Shown here piece by piece: positions 32,781 through 45,916 of a stretch of 64,000 nucleotides of DNA. This stretch comes from Chinchilla lanigera (Eukaryota; Chordata; Mammalia; Rodentia; Chinchillidae): the NCBI RefSeq assembly GCF_000276665.1, contig NW_004955472.1, positions 11,309,714-11,373,713 on the forward strand. Reading direction: 5' to 3'. The notes beneath the pieces are model-generated. The model was not told the DNA's origin and did not search any database. It worked only from the letters and a program-made list of their open reading frames with translations. Made by a program: the position numbers and the translations under genes. Position 1 is the stretch's first letter; each line of letters starts with the position of its first letter.

Positions 32781-35292
32781 AAAGGTAGTTTTATGTTGGT
32801 ATAAAAATTAAACTATAGGCTCTTTTTGGTACCTGGAAGTCTATGTCTTGACTAAAAGCAATTTAAAATTAAGAATCTAGTTAACCATTTTCAGGAATTC
32901 ACTAGAGAACATTACTTCATATCGGATAAAATATGAAACAAAATGATTCTAAATCATAAGCGTTGCACTGGCAAAGTAATTGATTCAGCTTTATAAATCT
33001 GTTAGTATATCATGGACCCATTGTTTTAGCTATGAGTCCTTCAAATTATGAGATATTTAATAGGTGACCATCTTAATGTAGATCAAACTAAGTCACAAAA
33101 GACTTTGGAAATACGAAATCTGTTGGAAAAACTTTATTTTCCATCATATAATCGAACACTTTTCAGTATGATAAATATCTTTGGCATAGAAATATATTTT
33201 TTCTGTGGACATGAATATAAAGCTAGAGATACTAGGAAGGTCAATAAACACCCATAACTACATTGCTGAAAAATTGTAAATATGGTATGACGTGTCAATT
33301 TTTGTTTTTTCATTTATTGTCCAAATTTATCACTCTGCCAAAAGTGAAATAACTTTTATTTATCATTGTCTTTCCAATGCCAAGCAATGTATATAATAGG
33401 AAAATCAGTCACTCTCAACCATACTGTGTTGTTTTAAAAAGGCTTCTTCAACAATGAGGTTGACCTTTCTAATACAGATTTTGTAGCTGTTGTGTAGTCA
33501 CTGTGATCTTTTACTGTAGTTATTAATTTTTTTTATTTATAAGCAATACTTGAAATTAACAGAGAAGTCTTAAATTTCTTTACATAGATTTTATGGTGAA
33601 GCAACACTTGATTTTGATAACAATGTACAGTTATTTAGCTATGTGTATAACTTCATTTGTACATAGCTGTACTAGTATATGTACATAACTACATCTCTTT
33701 TAAATAGATGCCCAGAAATGACACGTCCTTCCATTTAAATAGTTCATTATACCTTTGACCATTTAGGAAATAAAAGCTATCTTGATGTTGTTTTTTAAAA
33801 GTTTTAAACTCAGTGACCCTTAAGAATTCTTGCTAAAATGCAAAAGGAAATCAGCCAGAAAATATGAGTAAAACTAATTGAAATTGTGTCAGCACTAAAA
33901 TGTGATTGTTTATATTCTGAAGAAACTATATTTTTCCTGAGCCTTTTTTTTCTATGACAACTGTCCACCTTTTTCTATGAAACAATACAAGTATTCTGTT
34001 TTCAAATTCAAGACAAAGGATCAAGAGACCTATGTCACATAGGCCAGATTCAATGTAACATCTGCAACTAACACTGGTGCATTTTCAAAGTGACTGAGGA
34101 AACTACAAGCAAGAAATTTGAGAATACCAATTACGTGGTGATGCATTGAATACAATTTTAAACAAAGAAGCACAGATACAATTATCTGAGAAGGAACCAT
34201 CTACCCAAGGAGTGAGCATAGGAGCAGGGAAGTTCAGTCACAACACAAAAGTTTCAAAGACTTTCCAGGGAAGTAACCAAGACCAGAAGGCCAAAGTTCC
34301 TGGGAGTCAATGAAGAGAAAGTGTTCACAGGTAGATGATTAATTTGTGGTGTCAAACACTGCTCATAAGCAGGAAAATTGAGTGAGAACAAATAAGCTAA
34401 TCGTGAGAGTCACTGCATGGAGTTCATTGATTACCTTTGACAAAAGCAAATTTGTTGAAAATATGGAGAAAAAACTTGGGATTCAGGATAGATGGGAGGA
34501 GAGAAATTGAGAGACGGTATGCACCGTTTTCTCAAGGGGTCTGTTATACAATGGGACAGGAATATGGCAGCCATTACAGGGAAAAATAGAGGAACTTGTT
34601 TAATGACAGAAATGACAGCGTGTCTACACGCTGATGGGAACTTCCGTGATATAGGAGAGACAATAGAGAACTGTGGTGTGATGCCCTTGAATGGTCTTGA
34701 GGAAGATGATTAATGGCACAAGGGAGACAAATACTGCAATTCTGGGAGGAGAGGAAGAAAAAAATAGGTATAAACATTGCTGAGTGAACGGTCATTTGGG
34801 GGGCTATTCAGGAAGCACTGTGGTGATCATTGGTCTTGATTCTTCACTTTCTAAAAAAGTAAACAGCCTCAAGAGAAAAGATGGCAGAAAAGGTGAGGCA
34901 GTGGTAGAAGGATTCTCTAAGCCTGGATTACAATGTATGCTAAAGGATTGCCCAAATCGGGAATTAGATCATGACCTGTCAAGATGCTATTACTGCTATT
35001 TTACTTAATTGTTTTCCAGCTTTTTGAGTTTCTGTCATGTACAACATTGATTAATGTCTGACAAGACTCATAATGACATCTAATATAGTTATACTGAACC
35101 AAGTGAAGTTTATCAAACTAAATGAATATAATTCTAAATATATAACTAAATATAGGGTTTATATATTTAGCAAACTATTTGTGTAAATGAATTGACCAAA
35201 AATATTGTTACAGGACTGTCTTTTGAATTTTATTTTTGAAGTTATATTTTAGTAATAATTTTTAACAGTTTATTAGTAATACAGGAGCAATG
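32781..35292. other. unique noncoding DNA
   Basis: No gene is recognised. The purine-rich block at about 34,470-34,740 ('gaggagagaaattgagagac', 'ggaacttccgtgatatagga') has the look of an old interspersed repeat, but I cannot place it in a family. Confidence 0.4.
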
Positions 35293-35432
35293 AGCTGGGT
35301 ATGGTGGCTCATGCTTGTAATCTTATCACTTGGGAAGCTGAGGCAGGAGGATCACCATGAGTTCCAAGCCAGCCTGCACTACACAGTCAGTTCAAGGCCA
35401 GTCTGATGTAGTGAAACCTTGTCTCAAACAGA
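35293..35432 (+). repeat. B1-like SINE
   Basis: It starts 'gagctgggtatggtggctca', includes 'tgaggcaggaggatcaccat' and the internal quasi-duplication 'ccaagccagcctgcactaca' / 'caaggccagtctgatgtagt', and ends 'gaaaccttgtctcaaac'. Confidence 0.93.
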
Positions 35433-36187
35433 AGCAAGATAATATTTTATCAAAGTCTTAAATTCTTCATCATGTCTGAAGAATCTTTGCTATGTTCTTA
35501 TTACTCAGTTGCAGAAATATAGAAGAAATATGCTGGCTACATTCCCAGTATTTGTAAGTAATTTGGAAATGCAACTCCCAAAGTTTCCAAACAATATCCT
35601 AGGGTATGTTCTCGTTAGTTTGGTTCCTATCAAGCTGACATTCTTACTGAATTTAATTAATGCTCTAAAGGAAGAATAGTCTGTCCCTAGTGCTATGACT
35701 ACCTCTGAATAGATGCAACTTAAATGAAAGTGTTTGATGTCTACTCCCTCAAATACACCCAGCACCTAAGATGAATTTTCAACTAAAATGTGATAATGTA
35801 TTACAGAGATTATTTTTAGGTCTTTTTGCCTTCTGAAAAAAAATTTAAAATATCTTATTTAAAAATTGATGGTATCTTATTTTTATAATACTTTCAGGCT
35901 TTGAGTTTAAAAATTGTCAGACAAAACTCTGTATTGATGAATGTGATGACAACACTTAATGAACTCTAACAACTGACAGCATTTGGCATTCATTTCTTCT
36001 CCTCAGACACCTTTTCTTTTGCCTTCTGTAACATATAGTTTTCTTATTTCCTCATTTCAGTCCACTCTATGGATATGTCTTCCTTTCCCTGAATTCTTAG
36101 CATCAAAGATTTAGAGATCAGACTGGATTGCTCTTCATTTGTCCTCACTTTGTTGATTTCACCTCATCTCATGAATTTAAATACCAA
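35433..36187. other. unique noncoding DNA
   Basis: Nothing is recognised. The minus-strand 86-codon frame at 35,505-35,765 has no domain. Confidence 0.45.
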
Positions 36188-36424
36188 CTAATGTGGCTGA
36201 GTGTGTTTGTGGTTGTGTCTTCATCCTCTAGTCTGTTCCACTGATCTTTAGGTCCATTTTTTTGCCAATACCATGCTGATTTTATCACAGTAGCTTTGTA
36301 GTATAATTTCAGTTCAGGGATTGTGATGCTTTCTGCCTTGCCTTTTTTGCCCAGGATTGCTTTTGCTCTTCCAAGTCTCTTCTGATTCCAGATGAATTTT
36401 AGGAATGTTTTCTCTAGGTCTGTG
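36188..36424 (-). mobile_element. L1 ORF2 C-terminal segment, inverted half of a twin-primed L1
   Basis: The reverse complement matches the L1 plus-strand copy at about 18,790-19,030 (CATCTGGAATCAGAAGAGAC; 'gctactgtgataaaatca'). It abuts a plus-strand L1 3' UTR at 36,425, giving the order expected of a 5' inversion. Confidence 0.85.
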
Positions 36425-36545
36425 ATGTATACTAATGCAATATAACAATCATTGTTGAATTCTTGTCATCTTGTTTAGTGAAATTCTGTATTGTTTCTAA
36501 TGTTTTTCAAATCATTTTTTTCTCTTTAAATTAAAAACATTTATA
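36425..36545 (+). mobile_element. L1 3' UTR, sense half of the twin-primed L1
   Basis: 'tcttgtcatcttgtttagtg' and 'aaattctgtattgtttctaa' match the L1 3' UTR at 15,855-15,905; an A-rich end follows. Candidate degenerate target-site repeats ('atgaattta…caact', 36,171-36,189; 'atgaattca…caact', 36,573-36,589) are weak. Confidence 0.82.
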
Positions 36546-36664
36546 TTAATATATAATAATTTATCAATATAAATGAATTCATATCAACTGAGTATTCAGT
36601 GAATATTGAAAAACATACAATGAAAATCTAAAACTTTTTTTTTTTATTCCAAAAGCCTCATTTG

Positions 36665-36748
36665 GGCCAGGAATACAGCTCAGTGGAATTGCACCTGCCT
36701 AGCAAGCATGAGGTCCTGAGTTCAATTCCAGGTACCTCCCCCCCAAAA
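36665..36748 (+). repeat. ID SINE with target-site duplication
   Basis: Body 'gggccaggaatacagctcag' to 'ggtacc' (36,736), then a C-run and short A tail. AAAAGCCTCATTTG (36,651-36,664) and AAAGCCTCGTTTG (36,761-36,773) flank it. The box B region 'gagttcaattcca' is close to consensus. Confidence 0.92.
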
Positions 36749-36789
36749 AAAGGTGAGCCCAAAGCCTCGTTTGTGCTCCCTTTCAGTCC

Positions 36790-37813
36790 ATCCTCCTCTG
36801 CCCTAGAGGTAACCACCATTTTGCATCTATCATCTTAGACTCCTGTTGCCTATGTTTTAACCTCATGTAAGTGGAATTGCACTGTATGCCTGTAGTTTTG
36901 TCTGGTTTATTCTAGCTAACATGATGCTTCTGAGATTTATCTATATTGTGAGTATACATAGTTCATTTTCATTTTCTGTCAGTAGTGTTTTATTCTATGA
37001 ATATGCCACAATCTGTTTGTTCAGTGCTCTATTAGTAGATATTTAAATTGTTTCCAGTTCTTGATTACTATTAATAAGAAGATGAAAATGTTTTTGTACA
37101 ATTATTTTATATATATTTATTTTCAGTTTTCCTAAAGTAAAATTACAACGATAGGGCTGGCTGTGTATTCAACTTTAAGAGACTGCGTGAAACTTGCCAT
37201 CCAGAAGATATCAATTTTCGTACCTGCAGACATTTCTTAAAGGTTCTGGCTACTCCACATTCTCACCACTTAGTGTTCTCAGTATTTTGAGTTTTGGCTA
37301 TGGTAGTAAGTATAGAGTAACATATTTTCATTACCTCATGTATAATTCTGTTAAGTGTTAATTTCTCGCATTCTTGGCACCTTAAAATTCAGGTAGTGTC
37401 TTTTGTGGTAGATTTATTCAAATTTTTGCCTGTTTTTACTGTTACATTGGTCTTTTTGTTACATTAAAATGTATTTTCTACATTTTGTATAAGTATTTTC
37501 ACCAACAGGTATGGCTAATATTTTTGTCCAAGTTTGTGACTAGACTTTTCATTTTAACAATGTATTTAAATTTTCATGGTATCTAATTTATCAAATTTTT
37601 TTGCAATTATTGCTTTGTCTTACCTAAAAACACTTTTGTCTTTCCCAAAATAATGAAGATATTCTCTGAACCTTTCTTCTAGAAGCTTTACAGTTTTAGC
37701 TTTTTCATATGTCTTACATGTCTGTTCAATTAATTTTATCTGAGCTATAATTTACGGATTAAGGATTATTTTCATCAACATCCAATTGCTCCAGTGCTTC
37801 TTCTAATAAGTCT
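36790..37813 (-). repeat. ancient L1 fragment, 3' half
   Basis: Antisense landmarks in order: 'cctcatgtaagtggaattgc', 'tctggtttattctagctaac', 'tttgttcagtgctctattag', 'ggctactccacattctcacc', 'tcttctagaagctttacagt'. It is interrupted at 37,813 by another repeat and resumes at about 38,470. Confidence 0.75.
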
Positions 37814-38110
37814 GTGTCAGTCACCTTTCTGTTGCTAGAACATATTTGACACACCTAACTTAAAGGCAAAGGACTACATTTGGCTGATGGATTCAGAAGT
37901 TGCATTCCACAGTCAGTTGGCTCCATAGCAGGAATAACATAGTTGAAGAGTGTGTGTGTGTGGGGGGGGGGTAAACACTTACCTTATGGCATTTAGGAAG
38001 CAGAGAGAGGAGGGAGGGAGGAAGGAGGAAGGAAGAGAGAGAGACAGAGAGAGAGAGCGAGAGCATATTAGAGTTGCTTTTACTGTCAGCCTTATCTGAG
38101 ATTTACTTGG
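37814..38110 (+). repeat. unclassified interspersed repeat, 5' part
   Basis: 'gtcacctttctgttgctaga', 'catttggctgatggattcag', 'cacagtcagttggctccata' and 'ggaagcagagagaggaggga' follow a common mammalian repeat layout, shared with 42,195-42,590. It contains (TG)n/(G)n at 37,950-37,971 and a purine tract at 38,001-38,063. It was inserted into an L1. I cannot name the family with certainty. Confidence 0.5.
38001..38063. repeat. (GA/GGA)n purine tract
   Basis: Almost pure G/A over about 60 bases. Confidence 0.93.
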
Positions 38111-38469
38111 TGGTCAGTGAAAAGGAATTCCACTGACTGAACATTCATAGGCACATCACCATTGGATTAAAGTACACAAAAATAGACTTGGTACAAATTT
38201 CATTTGAAAATCCAGGTGCTCCGGCACCAAATATGGGCTTAATGTTCTATATGCTTAACATAACTCTTGATTTTCTGACTATTAAATGAAATGAAGCTTC
38301 ACATGCATCACCCAGGCAATGCGAAATTGATGAGCCTTATGACCTACAGGTTTGTCAGACTGTTATGCATTACCCATGAAGAGAGGGCAGCAGTATCCAG
38401 CACACATTGTTTTAATATGCAACTCTTATATCATACTGTTGATTATTTCACTTATTATAGTAGATAGAT
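38111..38469. other. DNA between the two L1 halves, nothing recognised
   Basis: Either remainder of the inserted repeat or diverged L1; no clear landmark. Confidence 0.4.
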
Positions 38470-39116
38470 ATTTTTGGAATTCCCGGGGCTTTCTGTACAA
38501 ATTAAACCATTGTGTGTGAATTACACCATTTTAATTCTTCCTTTCAATATGCATGGCTTTTATTCCAATTTCTTACTTGTTGCACTGACTACAGACCATC
38601 CAGTATGAAGCTGAGTAGAAATAATGAGTGAATATACTTGCCTTATTCTTGGAAATAAAGTTTCAATATTTCACTCAGGTATAATGCTGTCTTTATGCTC
38701 TCTGTAGAGAAAATTTGCTTCCGCATTTGAAAATTAAATATGCCATTTTGCATTGTTTTTATGCATTTATTGTCCGTATTTTTAATATCACATCAGACCT
38801 CATTCCTACACTCATTTAGTCATTATATCATATTATTACATTTCTGAGTTCTGTTAGTTAATACATTATTTGGATTTGCTGTACTGATGTTTATGAAGAA
38901 TGCTGGTCTCTAACTTTCACATTTGTCAGATTTTGGGTTCATGTCTCTGTAGTTTAACATAATGAAAAGGTTGAGAAATATTTTCTGCTTTTACATTTTT
39001 AGAATAATCTTTGTGAGATTGGTACTATTGTTTAGAAGTTTGGTAGAATTCACCAATGAAGTGATTATGGCCTTGGAATATGTTTTGTTGGATTGTTTGA
39101 AACCATAAAGAATTAA
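38470..39116 (-). repeat. ancient L1 fragment, RT region (continues 36,790-37,813)
   Basis: Antisense RT landmarks: 'gactacagaccatccagtat', 'tacttgccttattcttgg', 'agtttggtagaattcaccaa' then 'tgaagtgattatggccttgg'. The order and strand fit the L1 at 36,790-37,813. Confidence 0.75.
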
Positions 39117-41110
39117 ATTTTAAATATGAATACAAACGGTTTTGTAGTTCTACTGATTTTTGTTTTTCCTCTCCAGGCGCATCGATTATCTAAGGTTTAA
39201 GATTCCTCAACTGGCTTTTTGGTAGAAAAGAGAAGATAAAGGGAAAGAGAAAGAATGGAGACAATCATTTTGCTTAGGAGCAAATACTCTGTAGTCTTTT
39301 GACCTTGAGTCTCTGTTGTTTACTAGCAACGGTCAATGATTTCTTGGAGAACCAGTTTTAACACATACAGAGATGTGCTTGATTAGTCTACAGTGGATAA
39401 ACATATGGCAATATATGGTTAATAATAGTAAGTAATTTCAGTTACTGTTATAGTACTTTTGTTTTTGGTTATTCAGACCATAAAGAAGACTAGCTGATGT
39501 AGTTGCCCTTTGTAAAGAAGGCACTCAAAAGAGCTATAGCAGTAAAAAAATATTCTGGTAGATATTTTAGCATGTGTCTAGAACTTACATTTAAAATTTC
39601 AGCATATTTAAAACAAAGAGCCAGAGAAAAAGGCAATCTAACTGGAAGTTTAGGTCCTTACAGTTGAAGAACTTCACTGAAAATCATCAAACCAGGCTGA
39701 CCCACGTGATGGTCTATGTTCTTTACCTCTTGAGTTTAATCCAAAGCTGGCAGTGCAGTTTTTCTCTTGAAAGGTTGACCCACTTGTGCAGAGTACTATT
39801 TATTTCAGTCTGCATTCAGTATTTTAAGACTTCACAAGTTTTACATAGTGTCGTACAAGACACTACATTACAGGAAGTACAAAGTCGAATATAAACTTTT
39901 TATGAGAAGTCAAATAGCTTATATGATAAATTATCTATGTTTGAAACCTGCACTTAAGAATGTCTGGAGCATCTGTCATTTGGAGGCTCTGGCCATTTTC
40001 TTTCCTCAGCTGGGCCACCAAGCTAGGAAGAAGAAGTACACCATTTTTGTTTCTCTTATAAAAGTGGTAAAATTTTTCTTATAGTGGGTCATTTATTTTT
40101 AAATGGGGCAGAACAGTTGTTGCAAAAGGTAGAAGAAGACTTTGGAAAACTAATAAGTGAGAGGAAAAGAATTAAAACTTCCAAAAGCATGAAGCTTAAA
40201 TTACAATAAGGAAAGTAAAGATTCCTGAAGTCTCTATGTTTGGAAATTTAAAAAAATTATCTCCACCATATCATATTATTTTTATAATCAATAAAATATC
40301 CCTTAGTTCAAAAGATTGAAATGAATATTGAAAAATATTTATTTTAAATTATTCAATATAATTTTATGTGCAAGAATTATAAGCATTACATAAAAAATAG
40401 GTCCACAGAGATACAATCTACTATAAAAAGTTATACTAAATAGTAAAGTAACTAAATACTAAATCAAGAGATGCTTGATTGGTCATTGGTAAATGACTGG
40501 AAGGTCAACAATTTCATTATTTTTAATGTTTTACTATTCAGAAAAACTTTGCTAAATTTTCTATAGCATCTCAAATTAGGAAAGTATCATTAGTCAAGTT
40601 TTATTCTCATGTCGGTATTTTGGAAAGAAAAGTATGACGTCTGAAATATTTTACTCAAATGTTTTGAAAAGCAAAAATGAAGAATATAAAAATTGAACAG
40701 GTACATTAGTTAAGGATAAATCAATAGAAGAAAAAAGTAAACACAATTAAGGGTCCTGTCCTTGGCAGGTAGGGAAGGTAAATGTGATTAACTCTTTTTA
40801 AATGAACACAATGTATTTCTTGAGAGACTTTTAAGGAGATAAGAATGAATACTTCACTGTTCATCATTTCACCAACTCATCACTTTTGGGTAAAACAGTG
40901 ATTATACATGCACATACAAATATTCAGGCTATATAAAATAAAAAATTCACAATATAACTTCAATAACCTAAGATATACTGGAGGCAAAATAAACATTTGT
41001 GTTGTAACCATAAGAGCTCTTCATATTATTTCCTAGAATAATACTAATTACTAAATTATTAATTGAGCTGAATATAGAAAATTAAATAATTTTAGCACTG
41101 AATCTCTAAA
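39117..41110. other. unique noncoding DNA
   Basis: No repeat or gene is recognised. Frames at 39,664-40,084 (76 and 78 codons, overlapping) have no domain or exon signal I can defend. Confidence 0.45.
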
Positions 41111-41270
41111 GTTTTTTTTTTTTTTTAAATCTTTTTGGGACAGGGTCTCGCCATGCAGTTCAAGCTAGCCTCAAGCTCACTCTGTAGCCCAGGCTGGTCT
41201 CCACTTTGCACTGATCCTCCTGCCTTAACCTCATAAGGGCTGGGATTATAAGCATGCACCACCATACACC
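41111..41270 (-). repeat. B1-like SINE with poly(T)
   Basis: Poly(T) at 41,112-41,126 is the tail complement. The body includes 'gacagggtctcgccatgcag', the duplicated 'caagctagcctcaagctcac' / 'tagcccaggctggtctcc' block and 'gggctgggattataagcatg'. Confidence 0.92.
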
Positions 41271-42194
41271 ATTTAGGAAATGCATAATTTCCATGACATA
41301 TATTTCACCTCATACATTAAAACCTGAACATTTTCATCAAAGTAGTATTGTTGTGGAATTACATTTTTAAAAAACATTGTATATATTTGCAAATTTAAAT
41401 TCATCAATCCCTTTTATTTTATAACTATATCTCATGGAATACATTACAGCAAAAATAAGGTTATAATATTTCATAATAAAATACATTTTGCTATGCACCA
41501 TGTTTTCTCAACAAAAAATAGCTCATATGTTTATCATCCAAAATATAAATAATATTAATGATTCTTCCAGAATTGGAGCAAACTTCTTGATCAGAAAACA
41601 AAGTAGAAAGTATTAAAGGAAATAAATTTGCATCAAACCAGTAACAAAAATATCATAATCAAATAGAGAATATTCTTTTTAAAAACTTCAAATTAGTACT
41701 TGATAATATTTTAGTAAAATCATTCCTATTAAGAAGAGATCTAGAAATAAATAAAAATTATTATACCTACTGCAGAAAAATAAAAATTTTTGTATGCTTT
41801 CCAAGAAAATTACATCAATACATTCAGAATATAATTATTTACTTAGAAAAGTCAAGAGGAGTAAATGAAAATAGTTTATATACTGTAATAGAGATAAGGA
41901 AGATACATACTACAAAGAAGTCAAAATAGCAGAGGAGAAAAATGCTGAAAAATATTTTATGAATAGATGTTGATTAATTTATACAGGTGGAATGATTTAA
42001 AGAGTAGAGTACTGATGACAGGGACAGTCAGACGCATCAGTGAAGCAGAAGAGGATCCTCTCTCCAAATGAAAATGTAGTGTGTGCTAAAGACAGCATTT
42101 CAAGTAAATTGAAAGGACTGGAGTAGTTTTCCATCAGTAGTTGGGAAAGTAAATTTATTATCTGGTAAAATAAAATGAAGTTTCCATGACATAT
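41271..42194. other. unique AT-rich noncoding DNA
   Basis: Nothing is recognised. Confidence 0.5.
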
Positions 42195-42590
42195 ATTAGT
42201 CAACTTCATGATAATGAAATATTTGAGGGGATTAATGTATAAAAAGAAAATATTTATGTAGCTTTAGGTTCTGGAGATGCTACTCCAGGTTTGGGAGACA
42301 GCATTGCTTTGAGCTTTTTATGAGGGTGCTGAGTGGCAGTAACATGGAGCGTGTGGTATAATAAACCTCTCACTTCTCCATCTGGGAAGCAGAGAAAGAC
42401 TGAGAGCCTGGGGTCCCACAATCCTCTTCCTTAGCAAGCAGTCAATGACCTAAATACCTCTCATAAGGTCGCATCCCTTAAAAGTCGGTATCACCCCCAA
42501 TGGCATCAGTCTGGAAACCAAGTCTACCACAACACATGGACCCAGGAGGGGCACTTATTCAGACCACAGCATCCTGCAAGGCCTTTCCTA
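42195..42590 (+). repeat. unclassified interspersed repeat, same family as 37,814
   Basis: It shares the layout of 37,814-38,110 ('gggaagcagagaaagactga' aligns with 'aggaagcagagagagg') and continues to a 3' end: 'accaagtctaccacaacaca', 'gaggggcacttattcagacc', 'acagca'. Family not named. Confidence 0.5.
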
Positions 42591-42889
42591 AGCTGACCAT
42601 TCTAAATGTAGGAACAGAGGCAATCAATCCACTAAATATGCAGAAGAAATATAAATTTTATTTAATATCAAAGTAGTATAAAGTTTTCTGAGCAAAAAGA
42701 AATGAAATCACAAATAAAATATTTCATAGATTTGAATACACACTATTTAAAATGTGTTCAAAGTACTAAAATCAATTAAATATGATTGAAAAGTTATCAT
42801 TTTCACATAGTTATAGCTAATAGTGTTGTAAAATAATGCTAATGGTATGTTTGCCTATTTGTGAAATAAAAATATGACAAATTATATTT

Positions 42890-43000
42890 TAAGTAGATGC
42901 AAATTAAAATATACTTTATCATTCACCCGTCAAATTGACAAAGATAATAAGTAGTAAACACCAATGTTGTCAAGATTTGTGGAACCAGTGTGACTACTTT
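42890..43000 (+). repeat. ancient L1 fragment
   Basis: 'gcaaattaaaatatacttta', 'cacccgtcaaattgacaaag' and 'accaatgttgtcaagatttg' match the ORF2 3' region of an old L1. Confidence 0.65.
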
Positions 43001-45599
43001 TTTTAATTAGAGGGTTTTTGTTGGTTGATTTTTACATTTATCTTTTGTACTGTTTTCATAAATCCTGCCTCTAAAACAGAGAGTGGTATCCTCACTTTAG
43101 ATAATGGATAACTGACATTGGTAGAAGTTAAATGAGAACCTGGTAGTCACAAAGCAGGCTGTGGGAGAAAATGAGGGATGATAGTTCACCTCCAAACCCT
43201 TGCCTTTGCTCATGCCTTCCCTGCCTCCAGGTTCATCTCTAAGGACTGTGCGAGGGTGCCGGTGATAGAGTTAGAATCTTCTGATCTGAACTGCAGCTGT
43301 TAACTTTCACTTTGTCTTTGTTCTGCAATCCTACTTAGACTAATTAAACTAAGAAAAGTGAATTTATACTGTAGAAAAGCCATTAAGGAGGCTATCAGCT
43401 GGTCAAAACTGTGAAGAATATCTGGAATTTATAGGTGTTAATCTCATGTAATAAGAATCCTGAGAAATTAAAGAACATTTCTCAGAATAGAAATGAAAAT
43501 TAGAATTAAAATATAATAAAATAAAATGTCAGTCTTTTCAGGAGAAAAATAGAATATCCTCATGATTAGGAGTAGCAGTATATGTTTGAAGTAACAGAAG
43601 CCATACAAAGTCACCTGTCGAAGGGCTACACACTTAAAATGAGTTCAGTTTGCATATATTTTAATGTGAAAGCATCCAGCAATTTTTCAAATGACGGAGT
43701 GAATGCTAGCCCAGACCACTTTCCAAGTATGTGTAAAAGCAGAAAGGTATTGGGTACTGAGTTAAATGATGGTCACCATGAAAGACTGCAAGCATCTTCA
43801 TGTGCGGAACTAGCTACTCTATTTTCCTGAAGACGTTCTTTTGCCAGCTGACTTTGCAGCCATAAGTACAAGAACCAGGATATCTGCCACAGATACTAAC
43901 TTTCACTGAGACTGAATCAGGAAATTTCATGTGAGCTTCTGGGAATATATGCAGGCTACTGACATTGAACCTTACAGACCTTTACTTTTAACATGGAAAC
44001 ACACCAAATATTCATGAAATTCAGCACCATGAGGGAGAAATCAATAATAACTAAGGAGAAAAATTAGTGCACAGACTAAGTAGGTGTGTCAAAATTAAAA
44101 ATGTGTAATTCAAACCCAGTGAGATTGCTGACATCATCTCATGCTGTAGTAGCTGCTGCTGTGTAGTAGTTTCAATTAGAGAATTGGAAAAAAAAACTTG
44201 ATAAGGGGTATTTTAAGTGCAAACAGACAACAAGCAAACTTGCATAGAGTGAATATGAAGATAAAGAATGGACCTTGTTTTCATATGCAGTTTTAAGGGG
44301 TTACGTCACAATGTGATATCAAGTGAGTATGACAAGAAAATTAGAATAATACTAATATTTGGACAAATTATCCAAACAGGAATTGTAGGAAAAGCAAGTA
44401 AAGAAATTGACAACAGAAAATATAAAAATATTTTTTTTCTGAGCTGAAACTCAAGTTTTCAAAAAAAGTCCCTTAAATAGTGAGGGTGATAGTGATGTTA
44501 GTGAGCTGTTAAACTCAGAGAATGAGAAAAACAGTATTAAGCAAAGAGATAAGCAAAATTTATAGTTAAATATATATTTAAAGCATTGTTTTTAGCCTTA
44601 AAATAATCAATACCACTTATATCTTTGAAAGTAAAGCATATTGAAAATATAATAAAAGCTAGTGTGTGAGAATCCAGAAAATTTCAACAAAATATGGGAT
44701 ATTGGAAGGAGGAAAATATGACAGCTTGCAAAAAGTATTTTTATTTGGAAAGAAATATAGTTGCTGATTGATTTTCATGCTGATAAAATATGTTTAAATA
44801 TCAAATAAATATTTAATATAAATGTTACATAAATAATGATGGAGTAACCACACTAGCACTGGATCGCCTACTTCCATACTTTTTTATTTCATGCAAAGGA
44901 AAGAGCTCTGTCATTTAGAATTTTTATTGGTATACACAGGTGAAAGAACTTGTGATTGATATGTCTTCTTTTTCAATGGAAAAATACGTTTACCATGACT
45001 TTTTCTTCTTTATATCATTTGTAATTTTCTCCATAAACTTCTATGTATTTTTTTACCAAAAACTTAAATGTAACAATAGATTATTTTTTCTAACTGGTTC
45101 TTATAGAAAATATTCTACCTTTAGTAATATTTGAGTGTATTTTGTCTCTGCAGTTCTGAAAAAGTTTCATATTTTCTCTCTCAGATGAATAATAAGTTTT
45201 GATACTATTAAATCTATCACTGCATAAAGTTTTGACTTCAAATTTTGGACAATGCTTTGAATACAATGTTCCACTGTTATTCTATAGTCAATGTAAACCA
45301 ATAAGAAAGCTATTTAATTTGATTCCTGTTATTTAAAATAGTCTGATACTCTCCATTAGAGAGGTGTAATAAATTTCCTCTTCTATTCCAGGATTCTGAA
45401 TTTTTTGGAATGATTTGTTTAAGAGAGTGGTTCTTAGTTATCATGCTTAGGCATTGGTGGGCCTTTCTATCTGAGGATTACGCTTATGTTTTCAATTCTT
45501 TTCTCTGAGGATTTACAATGTGGAATAGCAGTAACTGTGTTGGGTAATCTAGATTGCCAAATTGAACGGCTTGAGAGACACTTAGGAGAGTAGTACAGC
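43001..45599. other. unique noncoding DNA
   Basis: No gene or repeat is recognised. The 82-codon frame at 43,582-43,830 has no domain. Confidence 0.45.
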
Positions 45600-45852
45600 A
45601 AACTTCTGAGTGTGTCTGGGAGGATCACGGGGTGTGTGACCCTGCGAAAGGAATCTGCTCCTTGGCTCCTTCCTCTCTGGCTCTCTCCCTGCTCTGTTTC
45701 CCAGCCGAGCAGCTCTCCTCCACTATGCTTTTCTGCCATAATGTTTATGCTGGTGAAAGCTGGAAGGAAACCCTCCCAACCGTGTGCGGTAGCAGCCATT
45801 TCCCACCTTAAGATTTTAGTAAGCATTTTGTTCCAGCAATGGGAAACTGTAA
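45600..45852 (+). repeat. MaLR-like LTR remnant
   Basis: 'ctctctggctctctccctgc', 'tatgcttttctgccataatg' and the end 'gcattttgttccagcaatgg' plus 'gaaactgtaa' have the layout of MaLR-type (ORR1/MLT-like) LTR 3' halves. It is diverged, and its 5' end is not defined. Frames on both strands here are spurious. Confidence 0.5.
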
Positions 45853-45916
45853 GAGGCCTAGCATCTTACAGAATAGCACAAAATTACATTTTGTATGAAA
45901 GTTTTAAGTCCTTCAT
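45853..45916 (+). repeat. 64-bp exact direct repeat, copy 1
   Basis: Identical base for base to 46,288-46,351, starting GAGGCCTAGCATCTTACAG and ending TTTTAAGTCCTTCAT. It directly follows the MaLR-like end. Confidence 0.97.

Noticed and set aside
36188..36545. Two independent L1 insertions
   Set aside because: The antisense-then-sense order with one A-rich end is more simply explained by one twin-primed insertion, though this is not proven.
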